Positions 1 through 8,973 of a stretch of DNA of 44,488 bases are shown here, piece after piece. Source of the DNA: a bacterium (GTDB lineage Bacteria > SZUA-182 > SZUA-191 > JAJRXT01); contig JAJRXT010000036.1 of NCBI GenBank assembly GCA_024276125.1, positions 1 to 44,488 of the forward strand, read 5' to 3'. The notes under the pieces are model-generated. The model saw only the letters and a program-made list of their open reading frames with translations. It was not told the origin of the DNA and searched no databases. Numbering within the stretch: the stretch's first letter is position 1; every line of letters begins with the position of its first letter. A program made the position numbers and the translations under genes.

Positions 1-589
1 CCCTTGATTTTATCAGGCTTTCTTTATATAGGTCTTCCCTGTTTAATCCCCATCGTTCATTCGGGGATTGGTTTTCTAATACTCCGTCGATTTTTTCCTG
101 CAAAACATTTTCTCGTTCAGCAGCCTCTTCAATAGCAGAATAATCGTTTAAATAGTCTTTATTGTCATACTGATAAAGAAACATAAATATCCAAATTATA
201 AATACAAAAGCTACCGGATAGATGACTATTTTAAATAAAGTGGATAAAAAACGCCTATGTTTATATTTTAAACCGCTGGACCACGAATAATTTGTGCGAG
301 TGTATCCCGTGTCATATCTGTTGCTTGTGCTATATTCCCTTTGTCTGAATTTTATTTCAGGAGCCGGATTTATCTCTTTATCGTAATCGCTTCTTTTTTC
401 CTCATCACTTAAAATATGATAGGCTTCAGTTATTTCTTTAAACTTATCGGTTGAATCTTGATTATTTTTATTTATATCAGGATGATATCTTTTGGCCAAG
501 CTGCGATAAGCCCTTTTTATTTCTTCCAAAGAGGCATCTTGAGATACTCCCAATGTTTGATAATGAAATTTTCCCTGTAACCCGCTCAT
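1..589 (-). CDS. DnaJ-domain membrane protein, partial
   Basis: The gene starts with ATG at 589 and runs off the left edge, so 196 codons are visible. Residues 8-70 form a J domain with the HPD signature at residues 36-38 (context RYHPDIN), which in this family stimulates the ATPase of an Hsp70. A tyrosine- and arginine-rich linker follows, then a hydrophobic segment at about residues 117-139 that should span the membrane, then a charged tail that continues outside the window. No glycine-rich or zinc-finger region is seen, so this is a J-domain protein and not canonical DnaJ. The membrane segment suggests that it recruits an Hsp70 to the inner membrane. The client is unknown. It is divergent from miaB. 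Confidence 0.85.
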   Translation of the reverse strand, partial: MSGLQGKFHYQTLGVSQDASLEEIKRAYRSLAKRYHPDINKNNQDSTDKFKEITEAYHILSDEEKRSDYDKEINPAPEIKFRQREYSTSNRYDTGYTRTNYSWSSGLKYKHRRFLSTLFKIVIYPVAFVFIIWIFMFLYQYDNKDYLNDYSAIEEAAERENVLQEKIDGVLENQSPNERWGLNREDLYKESLIKSR

Positions 590-783
590 AATTCTATAAT
601 ATAATTAATTTTGTATAATTAGGTAATATATTAAAATTACTAAACAAATTTATATCCATATTTAGCTTGCCAAATTATCCGGCTAAAACTAAAAATACTA
701 ATAGTGCATATTTCAGACCATAGTTTTTTTATACCAATTATTCGGATTTAAAGCAAATAAAATTCATTATTTTAACCTAAAAA

Positions 784-811
784 TTGACTTAATAGAGGGC
801 TATGCTATAAT
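784..811 (+). promoter_or_regulatory. sigma70-type promoter of miaB
   Basis: TTGACT at 784-789, a 16-nt spacer, and TATAAT at 806-811. It lies 45 bases before the miaB start and points into it. There is no clear Shine-Dalgarno sequence between it and the ATG. Confidence 0.7.
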
Positions 812-855
812 ATGTTTACAAATTTGAGTCACTATATTATAAGAATAAAAAAACA

Positions 856-2160
856 ATGGATGAATTCTATCATATTATAACATTTGGCTGTCAAATGAAT
901 GAACACGATTCTGAGAAATTCGGCGGTCAATTGGAGCTGCTAGGCTATCAGGCAGCCGATAACCCGGAGTCTGCTGATATAATCCTGGTAAATACCTGTT
1001 GTATAAGGGATAAAGCCGAACAAAAAGCCTTTAGTTTTTTAGGACGTCTAAGAGCGCTAAAAGAGAAAAAAAAGAATTTGATTATCGGAGTCTGCGGCTG
1101 TCTGGCGCAAAGCAGCGGGGCTGCTTTACTAAAGCGGGCGCCGTATATTGATATGGTTATAGGCGCTAAGAGTATAGGCTGCTTACCGCAGATAATAAAT
1201 AAAGTTAAAATAGAGAAAAAAGCTCAATTGGAATTGGGCGGGTATGAGTACCATAATAATCGTATAGTACGGGGAGACCCTTTTAGGGCGTGGGTAACTA
1301 TTATGGAGGGCTGTGATAACTACTGTACTTATTGTGTTGTGCCATATGTTAGAGGGCGCGAGCAAAGCCGTCCAATGGGCGATATTATAGATGAAATACA
1401 CTGTCTGTCCGATAAGGGCTGCCGCGAAGTAACCCTATTGGGGCAAAATGTAAATTCATACGGCAATAATTTAAATAATGGCGCCGGCTTTCCTTATTTA
1501 CTGGAAAAAATATCTGAAATACAAGGCATAAGCCGTATACGGTTTGTAACCTCGCATCCTAAAGACCTTTCTTTGGAATTAATACATAAAATGGCGGCTC
1601 TTCCCAAGGTATGTAATCATTTGCACCTGCCTCTGCAATCCGGCAGCGACCGTATTTTATCCGCCATGAACAGAAAATATACTTTAGCTGCCTATTGGGA
1701 AAAAGTGCGTTTTCTTAGGGAATTAATCCCTCAAATAAGTATTACCAGCGATATTATAGTAGGTTTTCCCGGGGAGACTGACGATGATTTTAAGGAGACT
1801 CTCAGGGCTTTGGAATTGATCAAATTTGACAGTATCTTCAGCTTTATTTATTCAGACAGGCCGCATACGGCGGCATCCGTGCTGACGGATAAAGTTCCCA
1901 GAGCAAAAGCTCTCAGGCGCTTTCAAAGTTTGATCAAGCTGCAAGAGAAAATAAATGCTGATAGGGCAGGGCAAATGCTTGGCAGCAGCCGGCAGATTTT
2001 GGTTGAATCAATTAGTAAAACCGATTCCGCTAAACTTAGCGGCCGTACCGGCAATAATAAACTGGTTCATTTTACGGGTTCTGCTGATTTAATTGGTAAA
2101 TTGGTAGATGTAAATATAATCCGCGCATGTAAAAACAGTTTTATGGGAGAATTAGTATAA
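856..2160 (+). CDS. miaB: tRNA-2-methylthio-N6-dimethylallyladenosine synthase MiaB
   Basis: This radical SAM methylthiotransferase adds a 2-methylthio group to i6A37 of tRNAs reading UNN codons. Its 434 residues match the usual family length. The N-terminal UPF0004 domain has the three cluster cysteines C12 (TFGCQMNEHDSE), C48 (NTCC) and C82 (GCLAQ). The radical SAM cluster is C153-x3-C157-x2-C160 (EGCDNYCTYC). The last 65 or so residues correspond to a TRAM tRNA-binding domain. The context TFGCQMNEHDSE separates it from MtaB, which has a TLGCKVNQFE-type context and is also present in this window (26908-28212). It ends in TAA and is followed by a repeat element, so it is probably transcribed alone from the promoter just upstream. 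Confidence 0.95.
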   Translation: MDEFYHIITFGCQMNEHDSEKFGGQLELLGYQAADNPESADIILVNTCCIRDKAEQKAFSFLGRLRALKEKKKNLIIGVCGCLAQSSGAALLKRAPYIDMVIGAKSIGCLPQIINKVKIEKKAQLELGGYEYHNNRIVRGDPFRAWVTIMEGCDNYCTYCVVPYVRGREQSRPMGDIIDEIHCLSDKGCREVTLLGQNVNSYGNNLNNGAGFPYLLEKISEIQGISRIRFVTSHPKDLSLELIHKMAALPKVCNHLHLPLQSGSDRILSAMNRKYTLAAYWEKVRFLRELIPQISITSDIIVGFPGETDDDFKETLRALELIKFDSIFSFIYSDRPHTAASVLTDKVPRAKALRRFQSLIKLQEKINADRAGQMLGSSRQILVESISKTDSAKLSGRTGNNKLVHFTGSADLIGKLVDVNIIRACKNSFMGELV

Positions 2161-2169
2161 ATAATTGAG

Positions 2170-2443
2170 GTTACGCAAAATAAGTTTTAGAACCGTGTTA
2201 TCGGCTATATAACGCCTAATGTAGGGTGGGTCAAGCCCGTATAAAGAAAGATTTCCAAAGTATACGTTTTGCGTGTACGTTATATTAATAGTTGCGGACC
2301 CACCACACCTGCGGCGAACAATCTGCTGGATTTAAGGGTAATTATTATCTAATTGTATTGTCTTTAATTTATGACGTATATCTATTATATAAAGCCCCTT
2401 AATCCACCCTACAGCAGCGTTATGAGATTTTTTTTTGCGTAAC
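2170..2443. repeat. R2 palindromic element, copy 1 (fills the gap 2161-2551)
   Basis: The core 2220-2413 is bounded by GTAGGGTGG and CCACCCTAC and lies inverted relative to the copies at 24098 and 34072. Outer arms GTTACGCAAAA (2170-2180) and TTTTGCGTAAC (2433-2443) are inverted repeats. The interior aligns clearly with the 34-kb copy (blocks such as GTCTTATATAAC-type, TAAATTAAAGA, TGGTGGnTCCGCAACT). It has no coding capacity, so it is a MITE-like non-autonomous element. I see no other gene between miaB and 2552. Confidence 0.75.
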
Positions 2444-2551
2444 ATGAGTAAATAACTTAAATCAACAAGCCGTTGACTTCTAAACCGGCTTAATGTATAC
2501 TAACTAAACTTGTAGTTTTGTGGATTTAAGCCTTCGCATGGAAAGGTTTTT

Positions 2552-3892
2552 ATGGAAAATGTACTGATTGTTGGAGCTGGGGTATCCGGTTTAAGTCTGG
2601 GACGCCAGTTGGCAAAACAGGGTTATAAAATAACCATTATAGAAAAAGAAAGCAGCGTTGGGGGGCTGGCGCGCAGCTTTACATATGATGACTTTGTTTT
2701 TGATATAGGTCCTCACCGCTTTCACACTGAAGACGCCAAAGTATTAGACTTTATCAAGGAAATTCTGACCAAAAAAGTAATCAGTATCCCCCGTAAAAGC
2801 GGGGTCTGGATGTTCGGTAAATTTCATGATTGGCCATTGCGTCCGCGTGATTTATTTAATTTTCCTTTTAAGGTAATGTATCATGCCGGCTTGGATTTAT
2901 TTAATAAAACGCATAGAGAAGGCGAGTCTTTTGAAAATTACATTTTAGACAGATACGGCAAGACCTTATACAAAGTATTTTTTGAACCATACACAGAAAA
3001 ATTTCTGCATATTATGCCCAAAGACTTACATAGGGATTGGGCTATATCCGGTATAGACCGGGCGGTAATAGATAAAAAGGTAAATGTAAACAGCGCTCTG
3101 GATTTATTAAAGACAACGCTGTTGCCTAAACCGATTCAAACGGATTTCCTTTATCCTTCCTATGGCGGAATTGATGTTTTCTCCGAATTATTAGCCCAAG
3201 AGATTAAAGCCAACAATGGAGAGATAATATTAAATACCGCGCCTACTGCAATTAAAGTAAAGGATAATAAGCTGGTGGGATTAGATTGCGGTAAAGAAAA
3301 ATTTACTTTTGATCACATCGTCTGGACGGCTCCTATAAACGTGCTTACCAGATTGCTTGACCTGCCGGACCCTGGTGTGCGTTATCTGGCGATTATCTGT
3401 TTTAATGTAGAAATTGAAGGAGCGCCTAAACACGATTATCAGTGGTGTTATTTTGGCGGTTATGATACCATCTTTAACCGCAGTTCCATTCCTCTTTTGT
3501 TTTCTCCCGCTACAGCGCCCGAGGGTATGCACGGTATATGTATTGAAGTATCCTGTTTAGAGCATGACGACTGCTGGAATCACCCTGAGGCTTTGAGTGA
3601 AATGTTAAAATTTCAACTTAAAGTGGGCGGTATGTGCGAGGATACCAGCAATATTCACCGTGTACATATTGAACGGATTCCCAATACCTACCCTATTTAT
3701 GAAATGGGCTTTCACCAAAAGTTAAAAAACATCAAATCAACCCTTGGGTTAATTCCCAACCTATCCTTATTGGGGCGTACCGGTACCTTTTGGTACAACA
3801 ACATGGACCATTCTATCCGCATGGGGCTTGATATGGCGGATGATATGATTACCGGAGGCTCACAACAAAAAAATTACAGCAGAAAATTATGA
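2552..3892 (+). CDS. FAD-dependent amine-oxidase-family oxidoreductase (protoporphyrinogen oxidase/UDP-galactopyranose mutase-like fold)
   Basis: 446 residues. The N-terminal dinucleotide-binding motif is VGAGVSGLSLG (residues 7-17), followed by the ribose-binding Glu in IIEKESSVGGLARS. The segment DIGPHRFHTED is typical of FAD proteins annotated as protoporphyrinogen oxidase-like or UDP-galactopyranose mutase-like and found in surface-polysaccharide clusters. A late LLGRTGTFWYNNMDHSIRMG segment resembles the family's C-terminal FAD-contacting motif. A GGAAAGG ribosome site sits 8 bases before the ATG. Its stop overlaps the start of the glycosyltransferase by ATGA, so the two are translationally coupled. 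This supports a role in modifying a sugar or lipid-linked glycan. The exact substrate cannot be told from sequence. Confidence 0.8.
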   Translation: MENVLIVGAGVSGLSLGRQLAKQGYKITIIEKESSVGGLARSFTYDDFVFDIGPHRFHTEDAKVLDFIKEILTKKVISIPRKSGVWMFGKFHDWPLRPRDLFNFPFKVMYHAGLDLFNKTHREGESFENYILDRYGKTLYKVFFEPYTEKFLHIMPKDLHRDWAISGIDRAVIDKKVNVNSALDLLKTTLLPKPIQTDFLYPSYGGIDVFSELLAQEIKANNGEIILNTAPTAIKVKDNKLVGLDCGKEKFTFDHIVWTAPINVLTRLLDLPDPGVRYLAIICFNVEIEGAPKHDYQWCYFGGYDTIFNRSSIPLLFSPATAPEGMHGICIEVSCLEHDDCWNHPEALSEMLKFQLKVGGMCEDTSNIHRVHIERIPNTYPIYEMGFHQKLKNIKSTLGLIPNLSLLGRTGTFWYNNMDHSIRMGLDMADDMITGGSQQKNYSRKL

Positions 3893-4899
3893 CCCAAAAA
3901 CCTGTAATACCCCGACTTTCGATTGTCATTCCTATGTATAATGCACAAGATACCCTGTCTTTATGTCTAGATCGTCTGTATCAATCCACATATAAAGATT
4001 TTGAGGTTTTATTGGTTGATGACGGTTCATGCGATAATTCATTAGAGATTGCCCGTAAATACCCTGTAAAACTGATACAGATGCCCAAGAATCAAGGTGC
4101 GGCCTGCGCCAGAAACAAAGGCGCACAAGAGGCTTGCGGAGAGATTTTGCTTTTTATGGACAGCGATATTTTGGTTGAAAAAGAAAGTTTTTCTATTCTG
4201 ATGGATGATTTTTGCGATAAGGATATCGCAGGAGTGGTGGGACTGCTTTCTTCTAAGCTTAAATTCACTAATTTTTCCAGTAATTATAAAAATTTATATA
4301 TGCACTATACATACAGCATGCTGCCTAGGTATGTTTCTGTATTTTACACCAGTTTTGCCTCTGTCCGCCGTGAAATTTTTAATGAATGCGGCGGTTTTGA
4401 CGGCAATTATCTAAATGCTACGATTGAGGATATTGAGATTGGCGAGCGTATCACCGCCGCCGGATATAAACTTATTATAGATAAACGCTTGCAGGTGGAA
4501 CACCTGCGGCATTATCATTTTGATGCGTTGCTTAAGACAGGCTTCAAGCGGGCATCAGGTATTATGAAAATTATGCTGCGCAAAAAATTCAGCGCTGAAA
4601 AAAAATCGGGCTATCAGACCAGTCCTTTTTCATTTAGAGCCGGTATTGGAATTTCTTTTCTTATTGTATTAGCTTTAATAAAATGGGCGCTTGGCGGTCT
4701 TGGCGCTTATTTAATGGTCGCTTTTTTGTTCTATCTGGTTCTATTTTTACTTAATGTGGATTTTTTGCTATACTTACAGCAGACAAAGGGCGCCAAGTTT
4801 TTTATACAAAGCAGTATCGCTATAGTTTTAGATATGCTGGCTCACGGTTTCGGCGCTATATACGGCGCTATAAGCTACTTCCGCGGGAATAAGTATTAG
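3889..4899 (+). CDS. family 2 glycosyltransferase, membrane-anchored
   Basis: 336 residues. It starts with the GT-A nucleotide-sugar fold: LSIVIPMYNAQDTL near residue 9, VDDGS (donor contact) near residue 43 and the metal-binding MDSDIL near residue 92. A region EDIEIGERI near residue 180 corresponds to the catalytic ED-type motif of processive and non-processive GT2 enzymes. Two or three hydrophobic segments at the C-terminus (from about residue 250) anchor it in the inner membrane, so it probably glycosylates a lipid carrier. It overlaps the FAD oxidoreductase by 4 bases and ends with TAG. The donor sugar is unknown. Confidence 0.85.
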   Translation: MTQKPVIPRLSIVIPMYNAQDTLSLCLDRLYQSTYKDFEVLLVDDGSCDNSLEIARKYPVKLIQMPKNQGAACARNKGAQEACGEILLFMDSDILVEKESFSILMDDFCDKDIAGVVGLLSSKLKFTNFSSNYKNLYMHYTYSMLPRYVSVFYTSFASVRREIFNECGGFDGNYLNATIEDIEIGERITAAGYKLIIDKRLQVEHLRHYHFDALLKTGFKRASGIMKIMLRKKFSAEKKSGYQTSPFSFRAGIGISFLIVLALIKWALGGLGAYLMVAFLFYLVLFLLNVDFLLYLQQTKGAKFFIQSSIAIVLDMLAHGFGAIYGAISYFRGNKY

Positions 4900-4907
4900 G
4901 GTAGACA

Positions 4908-5990
4908 ATGAATGAAAAGTTGTTGGATTTTATTAGTAAACTGAAGGTTGATAAGAATATTTCATTCTATAATGAAGCTGCTACAAAACAGGCGGTTATC
5001 TTGCGCTTACTCTCATTGCTTGGATGGAATCTATTTGAAAGTGAAGAGATTTGTCCAGAATATTCAGTTGGTAGTAAATTAGTAGATTATTCCTTGAGAA
5101 TTAATAAGGTAAATAAAGTCTTTTTAGAGGTTAAAAAAATCAGTGAAGAACTGGCTAAACATCAGGAGCAGTTACTTGGTTATGCTTTTCAGGAGTGAAT
5201 AAAACTTGCCTGTTTGACTAATGGTATAACCTGGTGGTTTTATCTGCCATTAAATGAGGGAAGTTGGGAGGAAAGAAAATTTTTTTCTATAGATATACTT
5301 CAGCAGGAAACGAGTAACATAGCATCTCGTTTTATCGAATTTCTGGCAAAAGAAAATATTGAAAATGGTAAGGCCATCGAGAATGCTGAAAAAGCTTATA
5401 AAGGACAGCAAAAACAAAACATATTAAAAAAGACCCTGCCTGAGGCCTGGAATAAAATAATATGCGAACCGGATGAGTTGTTGGTTGAATTAATTAATGA
5501 GACTACTGAAAAATTATGCGGCCATAAAACCAATAATGAATCTATTAAACAATTTATAATAAGACATAAAAGACAATTTTTGCTTTCTGGAGAGTATCAA
5601 TATAAAAATATTTCACATACAAAACCCAAACCGCCTGTTTCAAGGGAATCTGAAAACAATAAGGGACATTATACTGGTAAAAAACCAAGCTGTTTTTATT
5701 TCAGAAGTGACAGGCATGAGGTAAACTCGTGGAAAGATTTATTAATGGCGGTTCTTGAAATAATTTATCGTAAACATCCTGGTTACTTTGAAAAAGTATT
5801 ATCCTTGAAAGGAACAAAACGGGCATATTTTGCATATTCCAAAAAAGGTTTGACCAATCCTAAAAAAATAGTTAATACGGGTATTTTTGCAGAAGCACAT
5901 ATTAGCGCTAATGATATTGTAAAAAGGTGTTATCAGTTATTAGAGCTTTTTGGATATAATGAAAATGATCTTACAATAGAAACACATTAA
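4908..5990 (+). pseudogene. HsdR N-terminal-domain-like nuclease, interrupted by in-frame TGA
   Basis: One open frame of 361 codons is broken by TGA at 5196-5198; the visible pieces are 4908-5198 and the frame continuing through 5990. The N-terminal part has the PD-(D/E)xK pattern of type I restriction R-subunit N-terminal domains: VDYSLRIN, then FLEVKK about 15 residues later. The text across the stop, GYAFQE-stop-IKLACLTNGITWWFYLP, matches the family's usual YAFxEGxxLxxLTDGxxWWFY, so Gly is expected where TGA stands (GGA to TGA). The C-terminal 100 residues form a separate conserved-looking domain ending ANDIVKRCYQLLELFGY. No HsdM or HsdS is nearby, so it is a stand-alone nuclease-like protein. 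Without readthrough only 96 residues are made, which keeps the nuclease core but loses the second domain. Confidence 0.75.
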
Positions 5991-6049
5991 TGCGGTTAAC
6001 CTATGTTTCGGCCTGGAACATACTGAAACAAAACTAAACAGATGAAATT

Positions 6050-6685
6050 ATGACAGAAACAAATAAAATTATCTCAATAGTGGCAGAATATTTAATGCCG
6101 CAACTAAAAGAAATGTCCTCCAAGATGGATAAGCTTGTCGCCAGGCAGGAAGAGATGAGCAAAAGAATAGACGATCTGTCCAGAGGGCAGGTTGCTTTTC
6201 ATGAGCGTTTTAATACCGTAGACCGGCACTTGGATGCAATGACACAACGTATAGACAATCTGGAACTATCTATGGCCCAGCGTATAGACAATCTGCGGGA
6301 ATCTATGGACCAAAAGCTGGTGGAATTACGGCAATATATGGATCGCAGGCTTGAATCCATGGACAATAAATTGGGTGAGATGATCCTGCGCATAGATGGC
6401 ACCAATTTGCGTATAGACAACCTACAGCAATCCACAGACCAAAAACTGGTGGAGTTGCGCTACTATACAGATCATAAGCTGGATAAGATGATTGTACGCA
6501 TAGACGACTTGCGGGAATCTATGGGCAGAAAATTAGATGCTATGAATAAACGAATTGATGACCTGTATCAGGTGGTGGTACGTAAAGACGATCATCTTTA
6601 TTTAAAAAAAGAAATTGAGATAATTAAAACTGAATTTGACCTGCGCTTTAAAAAATTGGATGGCAAACTGGCTAAAGCGAGTTAG
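6050..6685 (+). CDS. coiled-coil protein, paralogue 1
   Basis: 211 residues, strongly charged, with no signal peptide or membrane segment. Nearly all of it shows heptads built on RID-N-LE/Q or DQKLVELRxY units, so a long parallel coiled coil is expected. The first 65 residues and the last 40 are close to those of the gene at 6754 (shared NKIIS, EYLMPQLKEMSSKMDKL, RQEEMSKR, DDLYQVV, RKxDHL). The pair therefore arose by tandem duplication. The middle differs in heptad number and order. The family is not one I recognise. A structural, partner-binding or polymer-forming role is possible but is not shown by the sequence. Confidence 0.75.
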   Translation: MTETNKIISIVAEYLMPQLKEMSSKMDKLVARQEEMSKRIDDLSRGQVAFHERFNTVDRHLDAMTQRIDNLELSMAQRIDNLRESMDQKLVELRQYMDRRLESMDNKLGEMILRIDGTNLRIDNLQQSTDQKLVELRYYTDHKLDKMIVRIDDLRESMGRKLDAMNKRIDDLYQVVVRKDDHLYLKKEIEIIKTEFDLRFKKLDGKLAKAS

Positions 6686-6753
6686 ACCGGTAACCAACCC
6701 GCTTTATTCATTAATTTGATAAGATTTATAAATAATATAGTTTTAAAAAAGCT

Positions 6754-7533
6754 ATGGAAACAAATAAAATCATCTCGGCAGTAACGGAATACTTAATGCC
6801 GCAGCTAAAAGAAATGTCCTCCAAGATGGATAAGCTCGTAGTCAGGCAGGAGGAGATGAGCAAAAGAATGGACGATCTGTCCCAAGGACAAGCTGCCATT
6901 CATGAGCGTTTAAATAGCGTAGACCAACGCCTGGATAAGATAACGCAGCGTATAGATGAGACCAATCAGCGTATAGATGAGACTAATCAGCGTATAGATG
7001 AGACTAATCAGCGCATAGATGAGACTAATCAGCGTATAGATGAGACTAATCAGCGTATAGATGAGACTAATCAGCGCATAGATACTACCAATCAGCGTAT
7101 AGACGGTCTTGAGCAGTCCATGGCGCAGCGCATAGACAATCTTCAGCAATCTATTGACCAAAAATTAGTGGAATTGCGGCAATATGTGGATCGCAGGCTG
7201 GATTCTATGGATAATAAACTGGATGTTATGAATCAACGGGTAAGTCATCTGGAGCAATCTATGATACAACGAATGGATGAGAATAACGGGCGTACGGATA
7301 GAATACGCTACTCTGTGGAACAAAAACTGATGGAATTACGGTATTATATGGAGAGTCGTCTGGGTTCCATTGAACAGAAATTAGCTCAGATGAACTCGCG
7401 CGCAGATGATTTATATCAGGTGGTGGCGCGTAAAGAAGATCATCTTCACTTGAAAGAAGAGCTGGATGTAATCAAGACTGAATTTAACCTGCGTTTTAAA
7501 ACATTGGAGGGTGAGCTGGCCAAGGCGAGCTAA
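6754..7533 (+). CDS. coiled-coil protein, paralogue 2, with expanded QRIDETN heptads
   Basis: 259 residues, with the same conserved head and tail as the upstream paralogue. Its middle holds six QRIDETN heptads, then QRIDTTN and QRIDGLE, encoded by nearly identical 21-base units. Exact heptad spacing keeps the coiled coil in register however many units are present. It begins ATG-GAA, equivalent to the second codon context of paralogue 1 (ETNKIIS). The stop TAA at 7531-7533 is shared with the first arm of a long palindrome, which may act as the 3' end of the transcript. Function unknown. Confidence 0.75.
   Translation: METNKIISAVTEYLMPQLKEMSSKMDKLVVRQEEMSKRMDDLSQGQAAIHERLNSVDQRLDKITQRIDETNQRIDETNQRIDETNQRIDETNQRIDETNQRIDETNQRIDTTNQRIDGLEQSMAQRIDNLQQSIDQKLVELRQYVDRRLDSMDNKLDVMNQRVSHLEQSMIQRMDENNGRTDRIRYSVEQKLMELRYYMESRLGSIEQKLAQMNSRADDLYQVVARKEDHLHLKEELDVIKTEFNLRFKTLEGELAKAS
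6946..7092 (+). repeat. 21-bp tandem repeat (7 units) inside a coiled-coil gene
   Basis: Seven direct 21-base units, consensus CAGCGYATAGATGAGACYAAT, run head to tail, and a diverged eighth follows. The unit length equals one heptad, so gain or loss of units would lengthen or shorten the rod by one heptad without a frameshift. Confidence 0.95.
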
Positions 7534-7693
7534 CTAGTGGAGCGTTTCATTAAAAAGGATACCTTACCTGTCATTCTGAGGCCGGAGGCCGAAGAATCTA
7601 CTCGCTATACGGGGGCAGATTCTTCACTGCGCTACGCTTCGTTCAGAATGACAAAATAGAATGTATCCTTTTTAATGAAACGCTGTACTAGTT
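7532..7693. repeat. nested palindrome: 31-bp outer arms around an R1 core
   Basis: Arms at 7532-7562 and 7663-7693 are inverted repeats that differ at two of 31 positions (AACTAGTGGAGCG... / ...CGCTGTACTAGTT). The R1 element (TGTCATTCTGAG to CAGAATGACA, 7569-7653) fills the centre. The RNA would fold into one long hairpin directly after the coiled-coil gene. Confidence 0.85.
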
Positions 7694-7757
7694 AACCATT
7701 TTTTTATAGACTTACAAGAAAGTTGTCTTTGAGCATGTTTATGTTCATTAATTAATT

Positions 7758-8882
7758 ATGGGATATTTAGATTATTATAAATATGGCCGCAGGGTGTTTT
7801 CTAAAGCCGGGGCTGCGCCATTATATTTTGTATTTTTTGTGACCACAAAATGTAATGCCCGCTGTAGGCATTGCCTGTTGGGTAATGAGGATGTAGCCAC
7901 TACCAATGACTTATCTATTGATGAGATTGAAAAAGTTTCAGCCGGTATGGATGATTTTTTGTTCTTACTGCCTACCGGCGGCGAGCCGTTTTTGCGCAAG
8001 GACTTAAGTGAAATTGTACATATTTTTTATAAGAATAATAAAATAAAAAATGCGGTAATTCCAACTAACGGCGGATTGGGACAGCGGGTGATTGATACAA
8101 CGCTCCAGATTTTAGATAAATGTCCTGATTTAGAGTTAGGCGTAGACGTATCTATAGACGGTTTGGGCGAGGTGCATAATGATATACGCCAAGTACCTGG
8201 ATTATTCGATAAAACGGTATGGACGTTTAAGCAGTTACGTAAGCTGGAAAAAGAATACAGCAACTTAAATGTAAATGTGGAATCCACCGTCTCCAGCTAT
8301 AATCAGGATAATCTGCCCAAATTATATCGTTATTTAGTTGATGAGCTTAAGGTAGATACGGTATTTACCCTGCTTACCCGCCGTAAACCCAAGGAATCGG
8401 CGGCCAAATATTTTGATATAGCAAAATATGAACAATACGCTGAAACCTTAGAGCATGACATAAAAAATAGGGTGCTTACCGGTTATTATAATTTCCCTTT
8501 TTGCGATGTTATAAATGCCAAGCGCATAGTGCGACATCGTTTAATTGCCAAAGTCGTTAAGGAAAATAAATACCAAATTCCCTGTTATGCAGGCAGTTTA
8601 GGCGGCGCTATGTTCAGTAATGGAGATATTTTGCCCTGCGAGCTGCTTACAGATCATAAATTGGGTAATGTCAGGGACTATGATTATAATTTTAAGGCTG
8701 TCTGGTTTAACAAGAAAGCGGATGACGCCCGAAAATTTATTAAAGAAACAAAATGTTTTTGTACTTATGAATGCTTTCTTACCGTAAATATTTTATTTAA
8801 CCTTCGCATGTGGCCCCAACTGTTCAAGGAGTGGGCTTACCTCAAATGCAGTAAGTTGGGCTCTTCGTCTAAACGCGCATAA
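7758..8882 (+). CDS. radical SAM/SPASM-type protein
   Basis: 374 residues. The radical SAM cluster motif is TKCNARCRHCLLG (C-x3-C-x2-C) near residue 32, followed by the SAM-contacting GGEPFLRKDL. Later cysteines, CYAGSLGG...LPCELL and CFCTYEC, look like a SPASM or twitch auxiliary-cluster region, with the usual G-x-ILPCE context. The reaction cannot be assigned: SPASM proteins modify peptides or small molecules, and no precursor peptide is evident nearby. It stands alone between a repeat and rarA. Confidence 0.8.
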   Translation: MGYLDYYKYGRRVFSKAGAAPLYFVFFVTTKCNARCRHCLLGNEDVATTNDLSIDEIEKVSAGMDDFLFLLPTGGEPFLRKDLSEIVHIFYKNNKIKNAVIPTNGGLGQRVIDTTLQILDKCPDLELGVDVSIDGLGEVHNDIRQVPGLFDKTVWTFKQLRKLEKEYSNLNVNVESTVSSYNQDNLPKLYRYLVDELKVDTVFTLLTRRKPKESAAKYFDIAKYEQYAETLEHDIKNRVLTGYYNFPFCDVINAKRIVRHRLIAKVVKENKYQIPCYAGSLGGAMFSNGDILPCELLTDHKLGNVRDYDYNFKAVWFNKKADDARKFIKETKCFCTYECFLTVNILFNLRMWPQLFKEWAYLKCSKLGSSSKRA

Positions 8883-8973
8883 TTCTGCTTATAGATCAAA
8901 TCTGACGCTAATATATCCAATTTGGGTTAGCTTTTTTTCCATTTTACATCAAATTTATTGTCTGGTAAATTTT

